Of a stretch of 64,000 bases of DNA, positions 35,713 to 44,676 are shown one piece after another. The translations under genes were made by a program, and so were the position numbers. Position 1 is the stretch's first letter; each line of letters opens with the position of its first letter. The DNA comes from CBDIDH01 sp965277595 (GTDB taxonomy: Bacteria; Planctomycetota; Planctomycetia; Isosphaerales; Isosphaeraceae). The stretch covers positions 1,922,001 to 1,986,000 of the forward strand of contig CBDIDH010000002.1 in NCBI GenBank assembly GCA_965277595.1, read 5' to 3'. The notes under the pieces are model-generated. The model ran no database searches and was not told where the DNA came from. It saw only the letters and a list, made by a program, of their open reading frames with translations.

Positions 35713-36746
35713 CCACGCTCGGAAATCGCCGCATGCCCTTGCATTCACGCCTTTTTGTGTCGGTCGTGGTCGCCTGGCTGTTCACGGCGGCGACCTCGAT
35801 CGTCACCGCAAAAGATAAGGATAAGGATAAGGATAAGAAGGATGCCGTTACGACCGCGACGAAGACGGTCGAGGTGACCAAGGAAATGGTGACGAAAACG
35901 ACCGAGGTGAAAACGCCCCCCGGCCCGGCACCGGCCCCCGGTCCCTTTTCGATCCTCGACCTGCTTCGGCGCCTCCCCGCGGTGTTGGGCAAGGCCCAGG
36001 CACCGCCAAGGGTCGCCCCAGCCGTCGCCCGGCCGCCCGCCAACCCGCAGCAGGTCAAGCAATGGGCGTCACGATTCCGAGGCATTCTTCGGGCGGAATA
36101 CCAGGTCATTCTTTCGGTCTGCGACCCTTCCAAGGATCAGCGCCGCGAGATCGCTCGGGCTGGTGAGCGTGGGCTCACGACGGCGGCGACCGGGTTCTTC
36201 GAATGGCAAATGCAGCCGCACGGATTCGTCTTCAAGAACGGAATCCAGCAGATTGACGATGAGGAGCGCCGACCCGACCCTCGCCAGATGATCCGCGCGG
36301 CGTTGACTGAGGCGTTGAAGGCCCAACTCTCCACCGATCAGGTCGCCCGCTATCAACGCGAAACTGAGCAGAGAGACGCCGAGGAAAAGCAGATGATCAT
36401 TCGGAATCTCGTCGTTGAGCTTGATCAACTCCTCTTCCTGACCGCCTCGCAACGCGAAAAGCTTGTCGCGGCATTCTCCAAAAACAAGGATGATTCCTGG
36501 CTTCCCCCCTTGCAAATGATTTGCAACCTCGGCGGCGCGAATCCGCAATTTCCCAACATCCCCGACCCGTTGATCGTTCCCGAACTGACCTCGACTCAGG
36601 CGAAGGTCTGGAACTCGACCCCGCATTTCGCGGACAACGAGTTCTGGTTTTCTTCCCTCTCTGGATTCGATGCGAAGCCTCTCGAAGACGCCGAGCTTGA
36701 TCCCCCAGCCAGGGCCGCCAATCCAGCCCCAGAGGTGAAGCCATGA
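35709..36746 (+). CDS. Secreted Spy-like protein, paralogue 3 of 4
   Basis: The 345-residue protein has the same plan as paralogues 1 and 2. After the signal peptide (ending SIVTAK) comes DKDKDKDKKDAV, encoded by about four tandem GATAAG hexamers, more than in its neighbours. A VEVTKEMVTKTTEVKTPP linker and the three LTxxQ-like motifs follow. The C-terminal part varies most. It overlaps the next gene by 4 bases. Confidence 0.85.
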   Translation: MTTLGNRRMPLHSRLFVSVVVAWLFTAATSIVTAKDKDKDKDKKDAVTTATKTVEVTKEMVTKTTEVKTPPGPAPAPGPFSILDLLRRLPAVLGKAQAPPRVAPAVARPPANPQQVKQWASRFRGILRAEYQVILSVCDPSKDQRREIARAGERGLTTAATGFFEWQMQPHGFVFKNGIQQIDDEERRPDPRQMIRAALTEALKAQLSTDQVARYQRETEQRDAEEKQMIIRNLVVELDQLLFLTASQREKLVAAFSKNKDDSWLPPLQMICNLGGANPQFPNIPDPLIVPELTSTQAKVWNSTPHFADNEFWFSSLSGFDAKPLEDAELDPPARAANPAPEVKP

Positions 36747-37639
36747 CCCCCCTGGCCCCAGGCAAGAAAGCCCGTTGGATTGTGGCGGCAACACTTGCCG
36801 CTGTCTCCGCGTTCCGTCTTTCCGCGCTGGCCCAGAACCCCGACGACGACGACTCGCCCCCCCCGGCGGTCGTCGCGCCCGTCAACAATTTCATGATCGG
36901 CGATCAGAACTTCGAGCATTCGATCTTCGGTACTTACCTGACCGTTGACGTCGCCCGCGCCCGGTTCCATCTCCGGTTTGAGAGTCTCGCCGACGAGTTC
37001 GAACGCGTCTGCGGCCTGACCGCCGCTCAAAAAGCGAAGATCCGGCTCGCCGCCGAGGGGGATATCAAGCGGTTCTTCGAGAGTGTCGACGCCAAGCGCA
37101 AGGAGTTTCAGGTCGCCAAGACCGACATGCAAAAGTATCAGGACTTCTACCAGAGTGTCACTCCTTTGCGGCTCGCCTTTCAGCAAGGGCTTCTCGGTGA
37201 CGAATCGCTCGTCGCCAGGACGCTCAAGACGACCCTCGACGCCGACCAGACGGCGCGCTACAAAGACGTCGGCCGCGAACGGCGAGCCTTTCGCAACGCG
37301 GCCAGGCTGGAACTCTCCGTCGGCCTGCTTGACCAGGTTCTCGGGCTCAACGCCGACCAGCGCCGGCAGGTCCGCAAGATCCTCCGCGAGAAGACCAAAC
37401 CAACCCTCAACAGCGGCAACATGGATTACTACAGTCTCCTCTTTCAACTCTCCAGGCTCCCCGAGGAAACGCTCAAACCGATCTTCCGCGAAAGCCAGTG
37501 GCAAATTCTGTCCAGCCGGTTCCTCAACGTCCGTGGCATGGAACTCTACCTGTCCAAAAACGGCGGTCTCCCCGGCCCGAACGACCCCGGCTATGACCCC
37601 GAGCCAACCCCCGACGACGCGCATAAGCCCAAGCCCTGA
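36743..37639 (+). CDS. Secreted Spy-like protein, diverged paralogue 4 of 4
   Basis: The 298-residue protein has a signal peptide (ending ALAQNP) and an acidic/Pro start, then a helical domain with VCGLTAAQKAKIRLAAEGD, LKTTLDADQTARYKDV and LGLNADQRRQVRKILREK. These LTxxQ-like motifs sit in the same order as in paralogues 1-3, but the rest has diverged strongly, so it is an older copy. It lies in the same overlapping gene chain and is followed after 24 bases by the toroid protein. Confidence 0.82.
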   Translation: MTPLAPGKKARWIVAATLAAVSAFRLSALAQNPDDDDSPPPAVVAPVNNFMIGDQNFEHSIFGTYLTVDVARARFHLRFESLADEFERVCGLTAAQKAKIRLAAEGDIKRFFESVDAKRKEFQVAKTDMQKYQDFYQSVTPLRLAFQQGLLGDESLVARTLKTTLDADQTARYKDVGRERRAFRNAARLELSVGLLDQVLGLNADQRRQVRKILREKTKPTLNSGNMDYYSLLFQLSRLPEETLKPIFRESQWQILSSRFLNVRGMELYLSKNGGLPGPNDPGYDPEPTPDDAHKPKP

Positions 37640-37663
37640 CGAACGTCCCGAGGACCCCCGTTG

Positions 37664-38719
37664 ATGCCAACCTCGAATCGACTCCTCGCGCTGGCGGCGG
37701 CTCTGATGTTGAGCCCGCAAGCCCCGGCGCTCGCCCAGCCGTTGACGACGCGGACGGGCGAGGTCATTCCCCGCGACGTCCGCGAGATGTACGACCGGGG
37801 CTTGCACTACCTCGCCACCTCGCAGGCCGAGAACGGCGAATGGCCCGGCAATTCCTACGGCGGCGGCCCGGGACCGACCGGCCTGGGCCTCCTCGCCTTT
37901 CTCGCCTCGGGCGAGGACCCCAATTATGGGCCATACAGCCGCCACGTCCGCAAGGCGATCCGCGCGATCATCACCGCTCAGGACGCCTCGACCGGCATCA
38001 TGGGGCAGTCGATGTACAACCACGGCTTCGCCACGCTCGCCCTGGCCGAGGCGTATGGCGCTGTCGACGAACGCAGTCTCTGGCCCGAGACCAAGGGAAA
38101 CACTCCGCAACGGTCGATCGGCCAGGCGCTGGAGCTGGCCGTTCGCGCCGCGATCACCTCGCAGAAGAAGAACCCGCTCGGCGCCTGGCGGTACTCACCC
38201 GAGTCGACCGACGCCGACACGTCGGTCAGTGGCGCCGTGCTCGTCGGCCTGCTCGCGGCCCGGAACGCCGGGATCGAGGTTCCCGACGACGCGATTAACC
38301 GGGCGATTTCCTATTACCAGTCGATGACCTCCAAAGACTCGGGCTTTGTCGCCTACGCGGGGGGAATGGGGGGCTTTGGCGAATCGCTGGCGCGGTCGTC
38401 GATTGCCTCGCTCGTCTTCGCGGTCTCGCGCCGCAAGGATCTCCCCGAGTTCAAGGCCACGCTCGCCCACCTCAAGGAGCGCCTTGACGAGCCCGCGATG
38501 CAATACCCCGAATATTGCCGTTATTACGAGGCCCAGGCCCTTTTTCAAGGGGACGTCGCCGCCTGGGAGACCTGGAACCTCCGGCTTGTCCGCCAGTTCA
38601 AGGCCGCCCAGTTGCCCGACGGCAGCTTCTCGGGCCAGTTCGGGCCGAGCCTTGGCACCTCCATGTCCCTGCTCGCCCTGGCCCTCAATTACCGGTTCCT
38701 GCCGATCTATGAACGTTAA
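37664..38719 (+). CDS. Secreted prenyltransferase/squalene-oxidase-repeat (alpha/alpha toroid) protein
   Basis: The 351-residue protein has a signal peptide (ending PALAQP) and several QW-like helical repeats of the terpenoid-cyclase/alpha-alpha-toroid fold, e.g. LHYLATSQAENGEWPG, AITSQKKNPLGAWRYSP, FKAAQLPDGSFSGQFG. A STDADTSVSG segment partly recalls the DxDD motif of squalene-hopene cyclases, but only in part, so catalysis is doubtful. Secreted toroid proteins of this kind are common in planctomycetes, with unknown roles. It belongs to the same plus-strand cluster. Confidence 0.88.
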   Translation: MPTSNRLLALAAALMLSPQAPALAQPLTTRTGEVIPRDVREMYDRGLHYLATSQAENGEWPGNSYGGGPGPTGLGLLAFLASGEDPNYGPYSRHVRKAIRAIITAQDASTGIMGQSMYNHGFATLALAEAYGAVDERSLWPETKGNTPQRSIGQALELAVRAAITSQKKNPLGAWRYSPESTDADTSVSGAVLVGLLAARNAGIEVPDDAINRAISYYQSMTSKDSGFVAYAGGMGGFGESLARSSIASLVFAVSRRKDLPEFKATLAHLKERLDEPAMQYPEYCRYYEAQALFQGDVAAWETWNLRLVRQFKAAQLPDGSFSGQFGPSLGTSMSLLALALNYRFLPIYER

Positions 38720-38775
38720 CAAAACGAAGAAGCTGGAAATGACGCGGTAAAACGAAGACCCTGAATTTGATTCCA

Positions 38776-38808
38776 TCGGTCATCGGTCCTTGGTCATCGG
38801 TCATGAGA
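38776..38808. repeat. Family A partial element (right arm)
   Basis: Three CGGTCAT/CGGTCCT heptads preceded by GAATTTGATTCC and followed by GAGAATTTCC. The left arm is missing or decayed. It lies in the gap before the thioredoxin-fusion gene. Confidence 0.6.
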
Positions 38809-38856
38809 ATTTCCAGCCTATTCACCGCTTCTCCCCAAAACCAGGCGAAAATCGCC

Positions 38857-41661
38857 ATGCGCATCTCACCCTCGTCGACCGCCATTCTCGGGCTGCTTGT
38901 TCTGATCGGGCCATCCGCATGGGCCAGCGATCGCGGCGCGGTCTTGAACCTGGCCGACGGCGGTTTCGTCGCCGGTACCCTCGTGGATTCCGCGTCGCCA
39001 AAAACGCTTCGCTGGCAAGGCTCGGCCTTTGCCTCGCCCTTTGAGTTCGACATCAACGCCGTCGCGTCCGTCGCCTTCTCCGCGCTCGCGGAACCCCCCC
39101 GGCCCGGCGGCGATTCCCGGTTCGAGCTGACCAGCGGCGATCGCCTCTTCGGCACGCTCGTTGACCTCAACGGCGACGAGGCGATCATCGACGTCCCCCC
39201 CTTCGGCCGGTTGCACGTCCGACGTTCCAGCCTCGGCCTGATCGAGCGCCGAAGTGACCGAGGCGGCGGCCCGATCTACTTCGGCCCGCGCGGCCTGACC
39301 GGCTGGCGCGACCCCTCGGGCGCCGAGCCGCCAAAAGGCTGGCGCGACGACGCCGGTTCGCCCACGACCGACGTCCCCGGCGCCGCGATCCGCGCCGATC
39401 TCGGCCTCCCCGCGCGTTCGATCATCGAATTCGAGCTCTCGTGGAAGACCCGGCCCGATTTCGTCCTCGCCCTGGCCGCGACCGACACGGAATCCACCGC
39501 CCATCGCGCCTTTCGGTTCGAGGTCTGGGACGGCCAGGTCGTCGCCCTTCGCGAGACCGACCGCGAGGCCGACCTCGCCCCCCTCGGCAAGGTCAACGCG
39601 GCGTCAACCTCAAGCACTGGCTCAGGCCCCGGCCCCGGTCGCGTCCAGTTCCGGGCCTATCTCGACCAGGACGCCGGCACGCTCACCGTCGTCTCGTTCA
39701 AGACCGACGCCCGAGCCCAGATCAAGGCCGCCGGCTTCACCCCGGGCGTCGTCCCGGCCATTCTGCTGGAAAACCACGGCGGCGACATCCGGCTCGATCG
39801 ACTCCGCGTCGATCCCTGGGACGGTCAGGTCCCCGCCGATCCCCAATCCTCCCCCCCCGCCGCCCGGCTCGTCGACGGCTCAACCTCGCCCGGCCGCCTC
39901 CTCCGGTTTGAACCCGACTCGAAAACGTTTATTCTCCAGGCTGACGACGGTTCCGAAACCCGCCTCGCCGCCGACCGTCTCGCCAGCCTCGCCGTCTCTC
40001 CGCGAGGCGTTGAACCCCCGCGCTCCGTTCGAATCGCCCTGCAAAACGGGTCCTGGCTCGGCGGCACGATCGAAAAGGTCGAAGACGGCCAACTCCATCT
40101 GACCACCCCCGGCATCACCGAGACGCTTCGAATTCCCGTCGCCGACATTCGCTCTCTAGCCCTGACCAGTCCCACAACCGCCTCGACCGAGAAGACCCCC
40201 TTGACCGGTCGGCTCGAACTCGAAGGCGTCCGGCTCGATGGCCACCTTGTTCCTTCCCGCGATCGCCCCGGCGCCTTGTGTCTCGCCTGGGAACCGCGAA
40301 AGAGCACGCTCGCCGCGTCGCTTCGTCCCGAAGTCTCGGGCCGGATCGTTTACAAGGAGACCCCCCAACCCGCCGCCTTGTCCCCCGCCAGCACCCTGGG
40401 TCAACCGATGCCAGTCGCCCCGGCAGTCCAGAACCGCAATCGGGGCGTGATCCTGAACGCACGAGGAATGGTCTTCGGCTCGCCCGTGAATCCGACCGCT
40501 CCCGCTGGCCCGCCGAGGCCGAAACGGCTCTACCTTCGCGGCGGCGACACCATCCCCGCCGAGGTGACGAAGATCGACGAGACCGGCCTTTCGTTCCGCT
40601 CGCCGATCTCCGAGAACCGCTTCGTCGCCCACGACCGCATCAAGGCCGTCGAGCTTTCCACCGAAAACCTCTCGCCGTCTCGCCTCAGCGCCTCGGAGCG
40701 CGATCGTCTGCTCACCCTGCCGCGAATCCAGAAGGAAAGCCCGCCGACGCACCTCGTTCGGTCCCTGAACGGCGATTACCTCCGCGGTCGCCTCCTCTCG
40801 GTCGACGACAAGACGCTTCGTGTCGAGGTCCGCTTGACCACGAAAGACGTTCCCCGCGACCGGGTCGCCCGGATCATCTGGCTTCACCCCGACGCCCCCG
40901 ACCCCCCGCCCAAAACGCCCCCCCCGGCTGACGGCCCGATCCGCGTCCAGGCTGTCCGCCACGACGGCGTCCGCCTCACCTTCGCCGCCGACCTCGTCGA
41001 GGGCACCACGCTTTCCGGCAAGTCCGACGTCCTCGGCGTCTGCCGGGTCGGGCTCGACGCCGTCGATCAGATCCTGATCGGCCCCGCCATTCAGCGCGAG
41101 GCGGCTCTGCTGGCCTTCCAGCAATGGAAGCTTCACCCCGCCCCCGATCCCAAACCCCCCGCCGAAGACGACGACGGCGGCGGTCACGACCCGACCGGCC
41201 AGTCCTCCGCCCTGATCGGCAAGCCCGCTCCCGACTTCGAGCTAACCTTGCTCGACGGCAAGCCCTTTCGCCTTTCCGAGAACAAAGGGCGCGTGGTCGT
41301 CCTTGACTTCTGGGCGACCTGGTGCGGCCCCTGCTTGCAGGCGATGCCGCGGGTTGACGCGGTCACCCGCGAGTTTCGCGATCAAAACGTCCGGCTCGTC
41401 GCCGTGAACCTCCAGGAGGTTCCCGAAGTGATCTCGGCCATGCTTGCCCGACACAAGTTTGACCTGACCGTCGCCCTCGACCGCGATGGCGTCGTCGCCG
41501 AGAAATACGCCGCGCACGCGATCCCCCAGACCGTCGTCATCGGTCCCGACGGCACTGTCGCCCGCCTCTTCGTCGGCGCCAGCCCCCACCTTGGCGACCA
41601 GCTCCGCGCCGCCCTGAAAACCCTTGTCGCCGCCAGGAAAGACGATTCGGGTCAAAAATGA
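38857..41661 (+). CDS. Large secreted protein with a C-terminal TlpA/thioredoxin domain
   Basis: The 934-residue protein has a signal peptide (MRISPSSTAILGLLVLIGPS, ending AWA-SD), then about 750 residues of repeated beta-rich modules (RLFGTLVDLNGDEAIIDVP, LLSVDDKTLRVEVRLTTKDV, GGTIEKVEDGQLHLTTPG), several resembling short SH3-like barrels. The last 150 residues form a TlpA-like thioredoxin domain with VVVLDFWATWCGPCLQAMPR (catalytic WCGPC) and a cis-Pro region AIPQTVVIG. It probably acts as a periplasmic thiol-disulphide reductase or a scaffold with that module. The start at 38857 was chosen for the signal peptide; a start at 38803 inside a repeat is also possible. Its TGA stop is the start of a family A repeat. 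Confidence 0.9.
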   Translation: MRISPSSTAILGLLVLIGPSAWASDRGAVLNLADGGFVAGTLVDSASPKTLRWQGSAFASPFEFDINAVASVAFSALAEPPRPGGDSRFELTSGDRLFGTLVDLNGDEAIIDVPPFGRLHVRRSSLGLIERRSDRGGGPIYFGPRGLTGWRDPSGAEPPKGWRDDAGSPTTDVPGAAIRADLGLPARSIIEFELSWKTRPDFVLALAATDTESTAHRAFRFEVWDGQVVALRETDREADLAPLGKVNAASTSSTGSGPGPGRVQFRAYLDQDAGTLTVVSFKTDARAQIKAAGFTPGVVPAILLENHGGDIRLDRLRVDPWDGQVPADPQSSPPAARLVDGSTSPGRLLRFEPDSKTFILQADDGSETRLAADRLASLAVSPRGVEPPRSVRIALQNGSWLGGTIEKVEDGQLHLTTPGITETLRIPVADIRSLALTSPTTASTEKTPLTGRLELEGVRLDGHLVPSRDRPGALCLAWEPRKSTLAASLRPEVSGRIVYKETPQPAALSPASTLGQPMPVAPAVQNRNRGVILNARGMVFGSPVNPTAPAGPPRPKRLYLRGGDTIPAEVTKIDETGLSFRSPISENRFVAHDRIKAVELSTENLSPSRLSASERDRLLTLPRIQKESPPTHLVRSLNGDYLRGRLLSVDDKTLRVEVRLTTKDVPRDRVARIIWLHPDAPDPPPKTPPPADGPIRVQAVRHDGVRLTFAADLVEGTTLSGKSDVLGVCRVGLDAVDQILIGPAIQREAALLAFQQWKLHPAPDPKPPAEDDDGGGHDPTGQSSALIGKPAPDFELTLLDGKPFRLSENKGRVVVLDFWATWCGPCLQAMPRVDAVTREFRDQNVRLVAVNLQEVPEVISAMLARHKFDLTVALDRDGVVAEKYAAHAIPQTVVIGPDGTVARLFVGASPHLGDQLRAALKTLVAARKDDSGQK

Positions 41662-41806
41662 CCAAGGACCGATGACCAAGTTTTACGGACTTACATTCGG
41701 TCCTCGGTCCTCGGTCCTCGGTCCTCGATCATCGGTCCTCGGTCCTCGATCATCGGTCCTCGATCATCGGTCCTCGGTCCTCGGTCCTCGGTCATCGGTC
41801 ATTGTT
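41657..41806. repeat. Family A element with expanded right arm, overlapping a stop codon
   Basis: AAATGACC supplies the TGA stop of the thioredoxin-fusion gene. A short left arm (GACCAAGGACCGATGACC), hinge AAGTTTTACGGACTTACATT and about 15 CGGTCCT/CGATCAT/CGGTCAT heptads follow. Confidence 0.8.
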
Positions 41807-41815
41807 TCTCCCAAC

Positions 41816-42415
41816 TTATTCAATCTTGCAGGCTTCGTCGAAGCCAAGCCTGGGCAGGCGAGGGTGAAGCTTGGAGGTATCGCCGTAACCAAGGTTAACG
41901 AGGAAGTTTGAACTGAACCGGCCGTCGGGGAAGAATTCGGCGTCGACCTTGGCGTTGTCGAAGCCCGACATCGGTCCGGCGTCGAGCCCGACCGATCGAG
42001 CGGCGAGGATCAGGTACGCCCCCTGAAGCGTCGCGTTGCGGAAGGCGTGGGTCCGCGTGTATTCCTCGCGTCCCGGACCCGTGAAGAGGTTCGCGAAGCC
42101 CGGGTTCGGGGGATAGAGGCGAGGAATGTACTCATAGAATTTTGAGTCGGTGGCGACAATCACGCAGACCGGCGCCGACATCGTCTTGTCGACGTTGCCT
42201 TCCATCAGCGCCGGTTTGAGCCGCTCCTTCGCCTCGGCCGACTTGACGAAGACCAGACGCATCGGGGACGTATTCGCCGAGGTCGGCCCCAGCGCGGCGA
42301 GGTCGTACACCTTCCGCAAGAGTTCATCCTCGACCGGCTTTTTCAGCCAGGCCGAGTGCGTCCTTGCCTCGCGAAAGATCACGTTCATCGCCTTATCATC
42401 GAGCGGTTCCGACAC
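41816..42415 (-). CDS. Nitroreductase-family protein, RutE/malonic semialdehyde reductase-like
   Basis: The 199-residue protein follows the RutE/HadB-type FMN reductases closely: FREARTHSAWLKKPVEDELLRKVYDL, GPTSANTSPMRLVFVKS, APVCVIVATDSKFYE, LGLDAGPMSGFD, NFLVNLGYGDTSKLHPRLPRL. E. coli RutE is about 196 residues. It would reduce malonic semialdehyde or a similar substrate with NAD(P)H and FMN. No other rut genes are nearby, so pyrimidine breakdown is not shown. A GTG start at 42415 is preferred because GGAGGAG lies about 8 bases upstream; the longer ATG frame has no such site. Confidence 0.92.
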   Translation of the reverse strand: MSEPLDDKAMNVIFREARTHSAWLKKPVEDELLRKVYDLAALGPTSANTSPMRLVFVKSAEAKERLKPALMEGNVDKTMSAPVCVIVATDSKFYEYIPRLYPPNPGFANLFTGPGREEYTRTHAFRNATLQGAYLILAARSVGLDAGPMSGFDNAKVDAEFFPDGRFSSNFLVNLGYGDTSKLHPRLPRLGFDEACKIE

Positions 42416-42601
42416 GTCTTTGGCTCCTCCCCTTGATTGAGTGCAAATCCGGCTGACGTCCGATCCTGAGAAAATACGCGAAACCTCTTCCAACCTTCCA
42501 GCCAAATCCCCTGTTGTCTTGTAAAGTCAAATCTCCAGGCTCTCACCCTGTCCTCGCCTCTGCCGCATCGATGAGCCTTGCCGCGTCGGTCTCTTTGAGT
42601 A

Positions 42602-42727
42602 CCTTTGCCCCTTGCCCTTTGCCCTTTGCCCTTTGCCCTTTGCCCTTTGCCCTTTGCCCTTTGCCCTTTGCCCTTTGCCCTTTGCCCCTTTGCCCCTTTG
42701 CCCCTTTGTCCTTTGCCCTTTTCCCCA
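42602..42727. repeat. Family B tandem heptad array (CCCTTTG)n, one arm
   Basis: About 17 heptads of CCCTTTG type, ending in CCCCTTTG octamer variants. Only the pyrimidine arm is present. It lies between the nitroreductase and the HPr gene, about 100 bases upstream of the HPr start. Confidence 0.9.
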
Positions 42728-42832
42728 AATCCCAACCCCGACCGCTTGACCCGAACGCCCCCCGGCCTCAATCTAGCAAGGGAACGGGCCGGTTGACACA
42801 CGAAGTCACGAAGACCGTGAGAAGACCTATCC

Positions 42833-43135
42833 ATGACCTCACCCGCCCGACGCCAGGCCGTGGTCGTGAACCCGAAGGGGGTCCACATGCGGCCGTCCAC
42901 CCGGTTCGTCAAGCTGGCGGGCTCGTTTCAGTCCGAGATCCGGGTCGAGTGCAACGGCAAATCCGCCAACGGCAAGAGCATCCTTGACATGGCGATCCTC
43001 GCCGCCGAATGCGGTTCGATCCTCGACATCGTCGCCGAAGGCCCCGACGCCGAAGAGGCCGCCTTGGCCCTGGCCGACCTGGTCACGGCTCATTTTCACA
43101 TGGACGACGACGGCGACAACGACGAGGCGTTCTAA
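42833..43135 (+). CDS. HPr-family phosphocarrier protein
   Basis: The 100-residue protein has the HPr phosphorylation site NPKGVHMRPST with His18 (His15 of the standard proteins), and the regulatory Ser site GKSANGKSILDMAIL with Ser49 (Ser46 equivalent), then the usual alpha/beta pattern. The C-terminal HMDDDGDNDEAF tail is acidic and longer than normal. No enzyme I, EII or HPr kinase gene is present in the window, so its role (sugar uptake or regulation) cannot be set. The protein is soluble. Confidence 0.93.
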   Translation: MTSPARRQAVVVNPKGVHMRPSTRFVKLAGSFQSEIRVECNGKSANGKSILDMAILAAECGSILDIVAEGPDAEEAALALADLVTAHFHMDDDGDNDEAF

Positions 43136-43160
43136 CTCGTTGCGCTCGGAGGCTTTTGGA

Positions 43161-43697
43161 ATGCCGAACGACGTCAACCTGACCGGCTCCTGGGCCGGAG
43201 AATATTACCAGTACAACCGGCCGAACCCGATCGCCGCCGAGTTCGTTCACGAAGCCGGCCGGCTCACCGGTTCGATGACCGACGCCGTGACCGACCAGTC
43301 GTCCACCGTCTTCCAGATCGCTTCCGAGGCCGGTTTGCCCCCCGGCTCGGACGAGCGGATCGAGGCCATGCTTCGCGAGCTGCTTCCCGACAAGGCCCAG
43401 GCGCCCATTACCTATATCAGCCACCTGCCAAGCGAGTCGGTCGTTGAAGGTCAGGCTGTCGGTTCGCGGGTCGACTTCGTCAAGTCGTACCGGGGCGAGG
43501 CCTTCGGCGGTTACAAGGTCGGCGATCAACTTGTGATCCAGCAGGTTGACGGCCACAGGGTCCACTATCGAGGCAAGGTCGGGCCGGACGGCCTGGAGAT
43601 TGAAGGGCAGTGGTGGATTGACCCGGTTCCCGGCCTCGGGGCACCCCGGGCGGAAGGCTCGTTCCGCCTCCGACGTCTCGATGCGGGGCGGTCATGA
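43161..43697 (+). CDS. Conserved-looking small protein of unknown function
   Basis: The 178-residue soluble protein begins MPNDVNLTGSWAGEYYQY and has a beta-rich lipocalin/avidin-like look (GRLTGSMTDAV, RVDFVKSYRGEAFGGYKV, GLEIEGQWWIDP). An upstream longer frame exists, but the ATG at 43161 has CGGAGG about 9 bases before it. It sits 25 bases after HPr and 1 base before UvsE on the same strand, so the three probably form an operon. Confidence 0.8.
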   Translation: MPNDVNLTGSWAGEYYQYNRPNPIAAEFVHEAGRLTGSMTDAVTDQSSTVFQIASEAGLPPGSDERIEAMLRELLPDKAQAPITYISHLPSESVVEGQAVGSRVDFVKSYRGEAFGGYKVGDQLVIQQVDGHRVHYRGKVGPDGLEIEGQWWIDPVPGLGAPRAEGSFRLRRLDAGRS

Positions 43698-43698
43698 C

Positions 43699-44604
43699 AT
43701 GATCCGCCTGGGCCTCTGTTGCACTTTTCGCGATGAGCCGATCAAGTTCGTGACGACGACCGCGATGATGGTCAATCGGCTCAACCGCGCCGACGGCCTG
43801 GAAAAGATCAGCAAGCTCTGTCTTTCCAACGCCGACACCCTGCTCGCCGCCCTCAAGTTTTGCGCGGGCAAAGGCATCGGCTCCTTCCGGCTCAACAGCC
43901 AGATCTTGCCCTTGAAGACGCATCCGACGCTCGGTTACGCCGTCGCCGACCTTCCCGACGGCGCCGAGATTATTCGACGGTTCAAAACATGTGGTCGATT
44001 CGCCCGGCGATCGAAGGTGCGGACCTGTTTTCATCCCGATCAGTTCGTCGTTCTCAACTCGCCTCGCGCCGAGGTCGTGGAATCATCGATCCGCGAGATC
44101 GAGTATCAAACCGAGGTCGCCGGCTGGGTCGGCGCCGACGTGATCAACGTCCACGCCGGGGGTGCTTATGGCGACAAGCCGAACTCTCTCGGCGTCTTCG
44201 CGCGCAACCTCAGTCGCCTTTCCGCCGAGGCCCGGTCGCGTCTGACGGTCGAGAACGACGACAAGTCGTATACTCCCGCCGACCTCTTGCCCGTCTGCCT
44301 CGCCGAGGGTTTGCCCCTGGTCTATGACGTTCACCATCACCGCTGTCTTCCCGACGGCCAGACCGTTGCCGAGGCGACGTCTCTGGCCCTGACGACCTGG
44401 AACCGCGAGCCTCTCTTTCACCTCTCCAGCCCGATTCTCGGCTGGGACGGTCCCACTCCCTCGCGTCATCACGACTTCATTGACCCCGCCGATTTCCCCG
44501 AATCCTGGCTGACCCTCTCCCCTGATCTCACCGTTGAGGTCGAGGCCAAGGCCAAGGAGGTCGCCGTTGCCGCCTTGCTCGCCCATCTTCGTCCTTCGCC
44601 TTGA
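43699..44604 (+). CDS. uvsE: UV DNA damage endonuclease UvsE/UVDE
   Basis: The 301-residue protein matches the UVDE TIM-barrel family: N-terminal MIRLGLCCTFRDEPIKF, FRLNSQILPL, CFHPDQFVVLNSP, ADVINVHAGGAYGDK, LTVENDDKSYTP, LVYDVHHHRCLPDG. The metal ligands (His, Glu, Asp set) are in place. It nicks DNA 5' of UV photoproducts and begins an alternative excision repair route. A 7-residue longer start (43681) is possible. The gene begins one base after the preceding stop. Confidence 0.94.
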   Translation: MIRLGLCCTFRDEPIKFVTTTAMMVNRLNRADGLEKISKLCLSNADTLLAALKFCAGKGIGSFRLNSQILPLKTHPTLGYAVADLPDGAEIIRRFKTCGRFARRSKVRTCFHPDQFVVLNSPRAEVVESSIREIEYQTEVAGWVGADVINVHAGGAYGDKPNSLGVFARNLSRLSAEARSRLTVENDDKSYTPADLLPVCLAEGLPLVYDVHHHRCLPDGQTVAEATSLALTTWNREPLFHLSSPILGWDGPTPSRHHDFIDPADFPESWLTLSPDLTVEVEAKAKEVAVAALLAHLRPSP

Positions 44605-44676
44605 ATTTTTGACGGATTCTGGGCGTCCCGTTTTGAATCAAAACCGTCGGCCTTTGGTATTTTATGCTTTTTTGTT

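Noticed and set aside
41657..41806. Heptad arrays as CRISPR or as origin iterons
   Set aside because: Units are 7 bases and directly abutting with no spacers; no replication initiator gene or DnaA-box cluster is nearby.
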